DNA of 34,910 nucleotides from VGCC01 sp044375955 (GTDB lineage Bacteria > Actinomycetota > Actinomycetes > S36-B12): contig JBILLS010000021.1 of NCBI GenBank assembly GCA_044375955.1, positions 1 through 34,910 of the forward strand, written 5' to 3'. Below, piece by piece: positions 20,650 through 27,587 of the stretch. Within the stretch, counting starts at the first letter, position 1, and each line of letters starts with the position of its first letter. A program made the translations under genes and the position numbers. A model generated the notes under the pieces. The model had not been told where the DNA came from and did not search any database. It saw only the letters and a program-made list of their open reading frames with translations.

Positions 20650-23583
20650 CTACGTCGCCGACGTCACCTTCACGCCGGTGCTCACGGCCTTCGGCACACA
20701 GCCCTTCCCGGTGACCGTGGCACGGACGGACCACTGCGCCAGGCGCGTCGGCCCGATCACGACCTTTGCCGTCGCGATGCCATCACGCGAGGCGCTGGCG
20801 TAGGTCCGGTCTCGCCCGGACGTGAAACTGACCCGGCACCCCGCCTGCACTCCGTGCGCCTTGACGGTGACGGAGCTGCTCGAAGCGGCACTTCGGGGCC
20901 ACACACTGAGGATGGGGTCAGCGCCGAGCGCGGCCGCGGGCGTCGCGATGACGACGCCGATGGCCAGGGTGAAGGACTCGCCGGTATTGGTGGTGCCAGA
21001 CAGGCTCAGGGTGTGCTGGCCGAGTGGCAGGGTCGACGGCAGGGTGGCGGACGCTGAGAAGTCGCCACTGCTGCTCGCCGACGACGACGTGAGCGTGAGC
21101 GGATCGGAATACAGCGTCTGCGTCACGGTGGTGTTCGGCGCCAGACCCGAGACCTGCGTCGGCACCTGACCCGAACGGGGCAGGATGAGCGAGCCGTCTG
21201 AGGTAAGTGGGACGCCCTGGCCCCGGGAAGTCGTGCCCCGCAGGGTGAGTGACACCGGTCCCCCAGTCAGGGTGAGGCCGGCACCGCGACGACCCTCGGT
21301 GGTGGTGACCTCCACCCGGCGCCCACCGATCGTCATGCTCGTGCCACCGGGCGAAAGCCCCGGTGGTGCCGTTGAGGCAACGGTCGGCGTTGGGGTTGGG
21401 GTCGGCGTCGGCGTCGGCGTCGGGTCCGTGGTCGAGGTCCCACCACCGGTGCTCGGTGGTGGCTCCGGGCACGAGGTCGCCGTCGCACTCGAGTTGATGG
21501 ACCGCAGCTGCGGGTAGATCGATGTTGAGCAGTCGTATCCCCACACGGTGCTGAAATTCCAGCCCGGGAAGTTCGTGGAGAACCGCATCTGGCTCGTGGT
21601 GAGCCCCGTGGTTCCGCTCATGGGACCGGGATAGGCGGGCGAATAGCCGGCATACGAGGTTCCGGTCGTCTGCGTGTCCCATTGCACGCCCGAGATCGTG
21701 GTGGAGGCGTAAGTGCCTCCCATGACGCCGCCGACAGCAGGATTGAGGGTGCCTATCCAGCCGACCGCGTAGGAGTTCTGAATCGTCGAATTGGGTGCAT
21801 CCCCCACGAGCGAGCCAGCGTATCCCGGAGTCGTGCTCGTCTCGCCGCGCGGAGGAGCCGAAATCCTGGTCAAGGTGAGGGCCCCCGTCGCAAAGGAATC
21901 CGCGATCGTCACTGAGGTCGCGGGGGAAGTCGTCCCTTGAGCATCCCCGACGAGTCCGCCAAGCCACCTCCACGCCGTCACGGCACCCGTCGCGTAGCTG
22001 CGCCTCACGGTCGTGTTGCCAAGCAGGGTTCCCACCAGACCACCGGCCTGGCTGCCGGTTCCGGACTCGCCATTGAAAGTGGCGGCCACGCTGCCGGTCG
22101 CGTAGCTGTCCTCGACAACTGCGGTCGCTGAGGTGCGCGCATCGAGCTCCCCGACGAGTCCACCGACGTCCTGTTGGGCAGAGACGGCGCCGCTCGCCCG
22201 ACTGCCGGAGATGATGATGCTCCCACCACCACCGGTGACGCCGGCGCCCAGAAGGCCCCCAGCACCACCACTGACGCCAGAGACGGAGCCGTCAGCCCGA
22301 CTGCCGGAGATGGTGATGCTCCCAGCACCGGCGGTACTAACGTACCCGACTAGGCCGCCGACGCAAGACAAGCCCGTCACCGCGCCTGACGACGTGCTAC
22401 CGGTCACCTGGCGGCTGGTGGCGGTTGTGGTTTTGAGCCAACCGACGACTCCTCCAACGCAGATGTGACCCGTGACAGCGCCGGTGTTCGAAGCATCTTG
22501 GATCGAGGTGTTCTCGGCTTCCCCGGCGATCCCACCCGTCCACCCAGGGTAAACGTTGCCAGTCCAGCTGCCATCCCTCACTACTGTGACATTGCCGCTC
22601 GAAGTCACCGAAATGAGCTCAGATGACCCGGCGAAACCGACGATTCCGCCGACGTTGTTGTGCCCACTCGTGACTGTGGCGGCGGAGGTGGTGTTCCGGA
22701 TGAGCGATCCGGTAGAGATGTAGCCCGCAACTCCGCCCACCCAGGTGGCGCCGCCGGCCATATCACCACCTCCCGTGATCGTCCCGGAGACGAAGCTGTT
22801 GAGGATGTCGGTGTCGCTTGCATTGCCGACAATCCCTCCCGTGAAGGACCCAGTTCCGCTGACCGAGGCGCCGATGAGTCTGATGTTCGTCAGCGTCGCG
22901 CCGATCGTATAGGCGAAAAGACCTCGGCCATTGAGCTCGGCCGAGGGGAGGGACAGCCCGCTGATGGTTTTGCTGTTGCCGTCGTAGGTTCCCCTGAAGG
23001 GACTGAGGTGGTCACCTCCAATGGGAGCCCAGTCACCGGACAAAGTGATGTCTTCCGTCTGCTTGAAGTGCAGGCCCGAGGCGCGGCAGTTGCTGTCCGA
23101 GGCCAGTTGCGCCAACTGCGTCTGATTGGCGATCCTGAACGGATCAGCACTCGTTCCGCTGCCATTGGAAGCAAGCACGTCGCAGACACTTCCCGCCGTC
23201 GCGGTGAAGGTGACCGGTGACCCGGTGAGGCCGGATGCAGTGGCCGTGAGGGTGTTCGATTCGGTGGTCGCGCCGAGGGTCCATGTAGGCGAGGTGGCGA
23301 TGCCGTCGGCGCCCGTCGTCACTGTGGCTGGCGAGCCGAGAGTGCCACCACCCAGGGCAACCGCGAACGTGACAGAGACTCCTGCCACGGGGGCGCTGCC
23401 TGCCCCGGTGACCAGCACCGCCGGGGACGTTGCCACGGACCCGGCTATCGGAGCGCTCTGATTGTTCCCGGCAGACACCGCGATCGTGGTCGCCGTCACG
23501 GAGGCCTGCGCCGTAGGAACCCCGATCAGCGAGGCCATGACCAGTGCCACGGCGATCGAGATCACGCCCATCACTCGCTTCAT
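20650..23583 (-). CDS. Large secreted surface protein with Ig-like domain, GLUG repeats and Pro-Thr linker
   Basis: 977 aa from ATG 23583 (GGGAG eight bases upstream). Signal peptide 1-27 (MKRVMGVISIAVALVMASLIG, AQA-S). Invasin-like Ig domain about 28-130. Repeated GLUG-type units about 230-620 (variants of GGLVG ... TGSVTG ... SYATGAV, around ten copies). Pro-Thr linker about 720-735 built of TP repeats, then a beta-rich C-terminal domain to 977. No LPXTG motif or terminal membrane helix, so anchoring is unclear. GLUG repeats occur in adhesins and IgA-peptidase-like proteins, so an adhesin or matrix role is inferred. TAGGTT (23604-23609) may be its -10. Upstream in-frame sequence to 23712 is rejected because the signal peptide starts at 23583. 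Confidence 0.85.
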   Translation of the reverse strand: MKRVMGVISIAVALVMASLIGVPTAQASVTATTIAVSAGNNQSAPIAGSVATSPAVLVTGAGSAPVAGVSVTFAVALGGGTLGSPATVTTGADGIATSPTWTLGATTESNTLTATASGLTGSPVTFTATAGSVCDVLASNGSGTSADPFRIANQTQLAQLASDSNCRASGLHFKQTEDITLSGDWAPIGGDHLSPFRGTYDGNSKTISGLSLPSAELNGRGLFAYTIGATLTNIRLIGASVSGTGSFTGGIVGNASDTDILNSFVSGTITGGGDMAGGATWVGGVAGYISTGSLIRNTTSAATVTSGHNNVGGIVGFAGSSELISVTSSGNVTVVRDGSWTGNVYPGWTGGIAGEAENTSIQDASNTGAVTGHICVGGVVGWLKTTTATSRQVTGSTSSGAVTGLSCVGGLVGYVSTAGAGSITISGSRADGSVSGVSGGAGGLLGAGVTGGGGSIIISGSRASGAVSAQQDVGGLVGELDARTSATAVVEDSYATGSVAATFNGESGTGSQAGGLVGTLLGNTTVRRSYATGAVTAWRWLGGLVGDAQGTTSPATSVTIADSFATGALTLTRISAPPRGETSTTPGYAGSLVGDAPNSTIQNSYAVGWIGTLNPAVGGVMGGTYASTTISGVQWDTQTTGTSYAGYSPAYPGPMSGTTGLTTSQMRFSTNFPGWNFSTVWGYDCSTSIYPQLRSINSSATATSCPEPPPSTGGGTSTTDPTPTPTPTPTPTPTVASTAPPGLSPGGTSMTIGGRRVEVTTTEGRRGAGLTLTGGPVSLTLRGTTSRGQGVPLTSDGSLILPRSGQVPTQVSGLAPNTTVTQTLYSDPLTLTSSSASSSGDFSASATLPSTLPLGQHTLSLSGTTNTGESFTLAIGVVIATPAAALGADPILSVWPRSAASSSSVTVKAHGVQAGCRVSFTSGRDRTYASASRDGIATAKVVIGPTRLAQWSVRATVTGKGCVPKAVSTGVKVTSAT
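21383..21424. repeat. GGCGTC-type hexanucleotide microsatellite encoding the Pro-Thr linker
   Basis: Near-perfect tandem hexamers (GTTGGG then GGCGTC units) inside the surface-protein gene. Slippage would add or remove Thr-Pro pairs without breaking the frame. Confidence 0.7.
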
Positions 23584-23758
23584 GACTGCTGCTCCCACTC
23601 GTGAACCTAGGTCGAGGCCGTGACCGCACCGTCGAGGGAATCCCCCGACAACGTCCCCCACGATACGCCGGTGACAGTGTCTGCCGGGCAGGCCATCACC
23701 CGAGTTACTCATGACCGCGATGCTTCGACCGCCCTTCCCCTACGGAGAGGGTGGATTT

Positions 23759-23774
23759 GGGGGTCTAGACCCCC
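23759..23774. terminator. Palindrome GGGGGTCTAGACCCCC downstream of the glycine-rich gene
   Basis: A perfect 16-bp palindrome 60 bp after the glycine-rich gene's stop and before the surface-protein gene. It could be a weak terminator or an operator; no T-run. The rest of the 250-bp gap holds nothing else I can support. Confidence 0.35.
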
Positions 23775-23833
23775 ATCAGCGGGGCGTTCGGTGCTCACGC
23801 AGGCGAGCCACGCCCCCGCGTGAGGGGATCTGT

Positions 23834-24922
23834 TCACGGTGATGACACGACGGTCCACTTCTGGGAAACCGTGGAGAAGCGAAGGACCCGAACGCAGACG
23901 GGGCCCCCAGCACCGGAGTTGAGCCACTGCGCCCACGACGCACCCCATCCCCCGCTGGACACACCCGCCCAGTCCAGATCCGGTCTGTCGACGGCAGCGC
24001 ATCCAGCCGCCGGCTGGCCTACGCCCTGATGCAGATCCGGCGGAGCCGCAGAGCCGCGAGAGTTAGTGAAAGCCAGCCTCACGTACCCGTTGCCGCCCGA
24101 TCCACCGGTCGCAGACGTGCCCGCATTGCCCGCGGACGTGAAGGTCGCTGACCCGATCGAGTAGCTGCCTCCCGCTCCGCCACCACCGGCGGCAGCGCAG
24201 AAGCCCCGTGATCCCGCCCCGCCACCTCCGAAGCCAGCTCCGCCAGCACCCGCGGCCGATGGCGCGCTGCCCAAGCCGGCAAGACTTGCTCCGCCAGAGC
24301 CGTTGAAGCCTGCTCCCCCTGTTTCCCCGACCCACGAGGTTCCGCCGACTCCGTTCGCACCTCCCCCGCCAGCATCGGGGGCTAGGCAGCCCAGACCACC
24401 GCTGGAGCCATCCTGTAACGAACTCCCACCCGTGCCCAGGCCTGCTCCCAAGGAATTGCTTCCTCCACCGCCGCCAGCGCCGGCGACGACGACCACGATT
24501 CCATCGAGGAGCACTGCGCTCGACCCACCCCCTGCGCCGCCGAACGAACCCGCAGGAGAGCCTCCGTTCCCGAAGCCGAGGCCACCACCTCCGGTGCCCA
24601 TGCCTCCGCCCCCGCCCACCCACACGCGCAGCGTCTGCCCGGGTCTGACATCCACCGTGGCTCGGACGAGTGCGCCACTGCCGCCGTCGGAAAGGGTCGA
24701 GTTCCTTCCGCCTCCACCACCGGCCACGTCGAGCGACACTGCGAAGACACCGTCGGGGACCGTCAACTCGGTAAATCCACCGGACGAGAAGGTGCAGGTC
24801 ACCGTAGCTCCGAGAACCGGCGCGGGCGTGCAGGTGGGCGCCGCCGATGCAGGCGTTGCGTTCATGAGCCCCAGAGCACAGGCTGATGCCAGACCGGCAA
24901 CGCTGGCTAGGAGACGAGACAT
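23834..24922 (-). CDS. Secreted glycine-rich protein
   Basis: 362 aa from ATG 24922, with signal peptide MSRLLASVAGLASACALGL...ASA. A short beta domain (about 30-75: CTFSSGGFTELTVPDGVFAVSLDVAGGGGG) leads into a long Gly-rich region (about 75-285). The phrase VRPGQTLRVWVGGGGG and GG-spaced loops match the ALK-type glycine-rich domain family rather than mycobacterial PE-PGRS. The C-terminal part (about 290-362) has WLNSGAGGPVCVRVL, a segment I associate with actinobacterial surface proteins. An upstream in-frame ATG at 24940 is possible. It shares direction with the downstream GLUG protein; both are exported and may act together at the surface (inference). Confidence 0.8.
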   Translation of the reverse strand: MSRLLASVAGLASACALGLMNATPASAAPTCTPAPVLGATVTCTFSSGGFTELTVPDGVFAVSLDVAGGGGGRNSTLSDGGSGALVRATVDVRPGQTLRVWVGGGGGMGTGGGGLGFGNGGSPAGSFGGAGGGSSAVLLDGIVVVVAGAGGGGGSNSLGAGLGTGGSSLQDGSSGGLGCLAPDAGGGGANGVGGTSWVGETGGAGFNGSGGASLAGLGSAPSAAGAGGAGFGGGGAGSRGFCAAAGGGGAGGSYSIGSATFTSAGNAGTSATGGSGGNGYVRLAFTNSRGSAAPPDLHQGVGQPAAGCAAVDRPDLDWAGVSSGGWGASWAQWLNSGAGGPVCVRVLRFSTVSQKWTVVSSP

Positions 24923-24938
24923 CCCACGAGGATGCCAC

Positions 24939-25886
24939 ATGATGAACACCGTCAACCTCACGGCATCGCACGCACGACCGCACCCTTCTCAGCGGCCGTC
25001 ACAGTCAGGCCTGACGCACAGAGCGCTGCTGCACGGACAGGAACCGCGCGGTCACCACCGTCATCGATGGAGCGCTCGCTGGACATCGCCACGCAGGTGG
25101 GTGGATGCGAATCCTCGGCGAGCAGTTCGCGCGCACCTCGACCGTTGGCGAGAATCCCCCGATTCCGTCGTGGGCATGCTCGCCAACGTCGTCGCAGGCC
25201 TCGTCGTCATTCTGGCCACATCGGCCTTCGGCGCCGTGTCCCAGCTATCGGCGCAACGCCTTGACGCCATGGCCGCCGAACTGAATCGAGAGTTCATCGA
25301 GGCCACCGCGCGCAGCCAGTCTCTCGCCAGTCTGCTGAGAGAAGCGGGCGGCATCGTGCACGGTGCGGTGCAGTCGCGGATCCTCGGATCCGCGATGGCA
25401 ATCGAGGAGGCCGGCCGCAATCGCGATCCCGAGCATTTCAGCGCCGCACTGACGCGGGCGCTCGACGCCCTGGAGAACCCGATGCCGACGCTGGGCCGGC
25501 CGCATTCCTCTAACGTGCTCGACGAACTCTCCCGGCGCAGTGGCCTGTGGGAGGGACTGTGCGAGGTGGAGTACGTCGTGGGAGCTGACGTCACAAACCT
25601 CGCACCCGAGACGATCGACGCAATCGGACGGATCACCGAGGAGGCCATCGCGAACGCGGTCCGGCACGGCGAAGCAGAGCACGTGGTCGTCACTGTGGAC
25701 GTCGACCCTGAGACGAACGACCTCGCGCGGCTGCTGATCACCATCAGCGATGACGGGACCGGCCCATCTGCTTCTGAACCAATTGCAGGGTTGGGGACGC
25801 AACTGATCGGCTCCCTGGCCGCATCCACCTCCCTGCAGCGCACGGGTGACCGCACCCTGCTCACCGTCCGCCTGAGTCAGGCCTGA
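24939..25886 (+). CDS. Orphan histidine-kinase-like membrane protein (DHp plus HATPase; sensor region missing)
   Basis: The C-terminal two thirds is a kinase core. One membrane helix (about 80-100, MLANVVAGLVVILATSAFGAV) and a coiled region are followed by GGIVHGAVQSRILGSAMAIEEA with His141 as the likely phospho-acceptor. The HATPase follows with N-box ITEEAIANAVRHG (Asn239), G1 ISDDGTG and a G2 segment GLGTQLIGSL. The first 70 residues are His/Arg/Ser-rich and look unlike a sensor domain, suggesting 5' truncation or a later start (GTG 25101 or ATG 25176). ATG 24939 has GAGGA six bases upstream. The open frame continues far upstream only as antisense to the glycine-rich gene. No response regulator nearby. 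Confidence 0.65.
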   Translation: MMNTVNLTASHARPHPSQRPSQSGLTHRALLHGQEPRGHHRHRWSARWTSPRRWVDANPRRAVRAHLDRWRESPDSVVGMLANVVAGLVVILATSAFGAVSQLSAQRLDAMAAELNREFIEATARSQSLASLLREAGGIVHGAVQSRILGSAMAIEEAGRNRDPEHFSAALTRALDALENPMPTLGRPHSSNVLDELSRRSGLWEGLCEVEYVVGADVTNLAPETIDAIGRITEEAIANAVRHGEAEHVVVTVDVDPETNDLARLLITISDDGTGPSASEPIAGLGTQLIGSLAASTSLQRTGDRTLLTVRLSQA

Positions 25887-25917
25887 GGCGCGAGCCGACA
25901 TCTCGCCCACAATGCAG

Positions 25918-25947
25918 AACGGGCAGACCGCATGCGATCTGCCCGTT
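25918..25947. terminator. Hairpin terminator between the kinase-like gene and the tRNA
   Basis: AACGGGCAGA (25918-25927) pairs with TCTGCCCGTT (25938-25947) around a 10-base loop. It serves the plus-strand kinase-like gene (stop 25886) and the minus-strand tRNA, whose 3' end is nine bases away. Same stem as 20455-20484. Confidence 0.7.
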
Positions 25948-25955
25948 CCCTGCAG

Positions 25956-26029
25956 TAGCGGGGGCAGGATTTGAACCTGCGACCTCTGGGTTATGAGCCC
26001 AGCGAGCTACCGAGCTGCTCCACCCCGCG
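25956..26029 (-). tRNA. Initiator tRNA-fMet (CAT anticodon)
   Basis: 74 bases without encoded CCA. Seven-base acceptor starting CGCGGGG, D arm GGAGCAGCTCGGTAGCTC, anticodon arm CTGGG-CTCATAA-CCCAG (anticodon 25993-25995), T arm GCAGG-TTCAAAT-CCTGC, discriminator A. Initiator hallmarks are the unpaired 1-72 position (C1 with U72) and three consecutive G-C pairs at the base of the anticodon stem. Confidence 0.96.
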
Positions 26030-26040
26030 TCGGTAACACC

Positions 26041-26068
26041 AGTCTACGTGACGCGCCGCTCCCATCAG
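26041..26068 (-). promoter_or_regulatory. Promoter of the initiator tRNA
   Basis: -35-like CTGATG (26068-26063), 16-bp spacer, -10 TAGACT (26046-26041). It ends 11 bases before the mature tRNA 5' end. Confidence 0.5.
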
Positions 26069-26095
26069 CCTGGGGGCGAGAACGCCCGCGGCTCT

Positions 26096-26123
26096 GGGGG
26101 TGGCCGGTTAGCCGACCACCCCC
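26096..26123 (-). terminator. Terminator of the LPMO gene
   Basis: GGGGGTGG (26096-26103) pairs with CCACCCCC (26116-26123), with an inner CGG/CCG and a TTAG loop. It begins 12 bases after the LPMO stop. Confidence 0.75.
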
Positions 26124-26134
26124 CTCGACTTAGG

Positions 26135-27499
26135 TCAGACCGCCTTCCAGAGTGACGGCGCATTGATCCAGTTCGGATCACCCCAGCCCTGGTACGCCTG
26201 AATGCACACGTAGGTCACGCCATTGAAGGTGACTCGGTCACCCACTGCGTAGCGCGCCGTGGAGCTCCACTGGCCCGCCGGTGCCACGGTTGGCGTGGGT
26301 GTCGGTGTGGGCGTGGGCGCGGGCGTCACCGCTTTCGTCGTCACCGTGAAGGGTGCCGAGGCGGCCGAGACATTGCCCGCAGCATCCCGCGCCCGCACCG
26401 TATAGGTGTAGGACGTGTTCGCGGCCAAGCCCATGTCCATAAACCGGGCAGAGGTCGGTCGCGCGATCTCCACCCCATTGCGGAACACCACGTAGCCGGT
26501 CACACCCACGTTGTCCGTCGAGGCACCCCACATCACATCGACACTCGAGGAGGTCTCCCCCATCGAGTGCACGTTGGACGGGGCACTCGGTGCGGTCGTA
26601 TCCGCGACAGGGGTGGCAGCCTTCGTCGTTGCCGTGAACGGCGCCGACGGAGCCGACGTGTTACCCGCGGCGTCCACCGCGCGCACCGTATAGGTGTACG
26701 ACGTGTTCGCGGCCAGGCCCATGTCCATGAAGCGGGCAGCGGTCGGTCGCGCGATCTCCACCCCATTGCGGAACACCACATAACCGGTCACACCCACGTT
26801 GTCCGTCGAGGTACCCCACATCACATCGACACTCGACGAGGTTTCCCCCATGGAGTGGACATTCGTCGGGACCGTCGGAGGCTGGGTGTCGGCCGGTGCT
26901 CCGGTGCCGGTGATGTTCACGTCGATGACGTTGTAGAACGCATTTGCGGTGTCGGCGACATCCCAGACGGCCAGGACCACGTGATACCCACTGCGGTTCG
27001 CGGGGATGCTGATCGTGTGGACCTTGTTGTTGCTGGCCGCGGTTCCATTGTGGGCGATCGTGGAAATCAACTCGAAATCGTTTCGCTCCAGCGGACCACT
27101 CGGATCCCAACTCTGCTTGGTGATGTAGTAGCGCCACTGCGCAGTGCTGTGGGGCGCGGTGTATGTCCAGTCGATGCGCAACGGACCGGGGCTGATCTCG
27201 TTCTTGTACCAGCGCCCGAAGGTCTGTTGATCAAGTTGCGGGAATGCACCCCCCGCCGATGCGATCTTTCCGTCGACCGGCCCGGCCTGGGGGTAGCCCT
27301 TGGGGGCCTCCAGGCTCTGGGGCTCGAAGACGATGTTGCCGCAGTTGGTGTTCAGGCCCATCTTGCAGGCCAGCGCTCGGCTGTAGGGCGCCGAGACATA
27401 TCCATGGGCTTGGGCTGGAATAGCCCCTCCCACGGTGGTCCCGAGCACAATCGCCGTCGTCATGGCCGCCGTAATGGCGGCTTTTCGCAGGGTGATCAC
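26135..27499 (-). CDS. AA10 lytic polysaccharide monooxygenase with two FnIII domains and a CBM5/12
   Basis: Secreted copper enzyme that oxidatively cleaves chitin or cellulose. 454 aa from GTG 27499 (GGAAGGA five bases upstream). Signal peptide 1-31 ends AQA, making His32 (HGYVSAPYSR) the N-terminal ligand of the copper histidine brace; His117 (TAPHSTAQW) is the second, with NAFYNVIDV supplying the axial aromatic region. Catalytic domain about 32-205. FnIII domains about 210-300 and 306-396 are nearly identical. A TP-repeat linker is followed by a C-terminal CBM5/12 (about 405-454, RYAVGDRVTFNGVTYVCIQAYQGWGDPNW). The binding module suggests chitin. A longer frame to 27805 overlaps the UPF0182 gene and is rejected. 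Confidence 0.95.
   Translation of the reverse strand: MITLRKAAITAAMTTAIVLGTTVGGAIPAQAHGYVSAPYSRALACKMGLNTNCGNIVFEPQSLEAPKGYPQAGPVDGKIASAGGAFPQLDQQTFGRWYKNEISPGPLRIDWTYTAPHSTAQWRYYITKQSWDPSGPLERNDFELISTIAHNGTAASNNKVHTISIPANRSGYHVVLAVWDVADTANAFYNVIDVNITGTGAPADTQPPTVPTNVHSMGETSSSVDVMWGTSTDNVGVTGYVVFRNGVEIARPTAARFMDMGLAANTSYTYTVRAVDAAGNTSAPSAPFTATTKAATPVADTTAPSAPSNVHSMGETSSSVDVMWGASTDNVGVTGYVVFRNGVEIARPTSARFMDMGLAANTSYTYTVRARDAAGNVSAASAPFTVTTKAVTPAPTPTPTPTPTVAPAGQWSSTARYAVGDRVTFNGVTYVCIQAYQGWGDPNWINAPSLWKAV
26325..26880. repeat. Tandem 288-bp duplication encoding the two FnIII modules
   Basis: Two copies at about 26325-26592 and 26613-26880 in register at 288 bp (96 codons); for example TATAGGTGTA at 26401 and 26689. 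The proteins differ at only a few positions, and long stretches of DNA are identical, so the duplication is recent or kept uniform by gene conversion. Confidence 0.85.
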
Positions 27500-27518
27500 G
27501 AGGATCCTTCCAATTCGA

Positions 27519-27536
27519 CACCGTCGGGTGACGGTG
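27519..27536 (-). terminator. Hairpin between UPF0182 stop and LPMO start
   Basis: CACCGTC (27519-27525) pairs with GACGGTG (27530-27536), four-base loop. It sits 52 bp past the UPF0182 stop and 20 bp before the LPMO start. It may be a terminator, or leader structure of the LPMO mRNA. Confidence 0.4.
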
Positions 27537-27587
27537 CATCCTTGGAAGGACGTATGGTCCCGGACGCCCGGTTCCAAACCCCGCGCG

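Noticed and set aside
21383..21424. CRISPR-like repeats
   Set aside because: Pure hexamer tandem repeats inside a coding region with no spacers; no cas genes. No CRISPR array seen anywhere in the window.
24303..24938. Long proline-rich open frame upstream of and in frame with the kinase-like gene
   Set aside because: It is the antisense of the glycine-rich gene; Gly codons read backwards give Pro and Ala codons. The opposite strand has a signal peptide and a recognisable domain.
19750..26030. Insertion sequence, transposase or phage integrase
   Set aside because: No transposase, integrase or recombinase motif found on either strand; the island idea rests only on the tRNA fragment and gene content.
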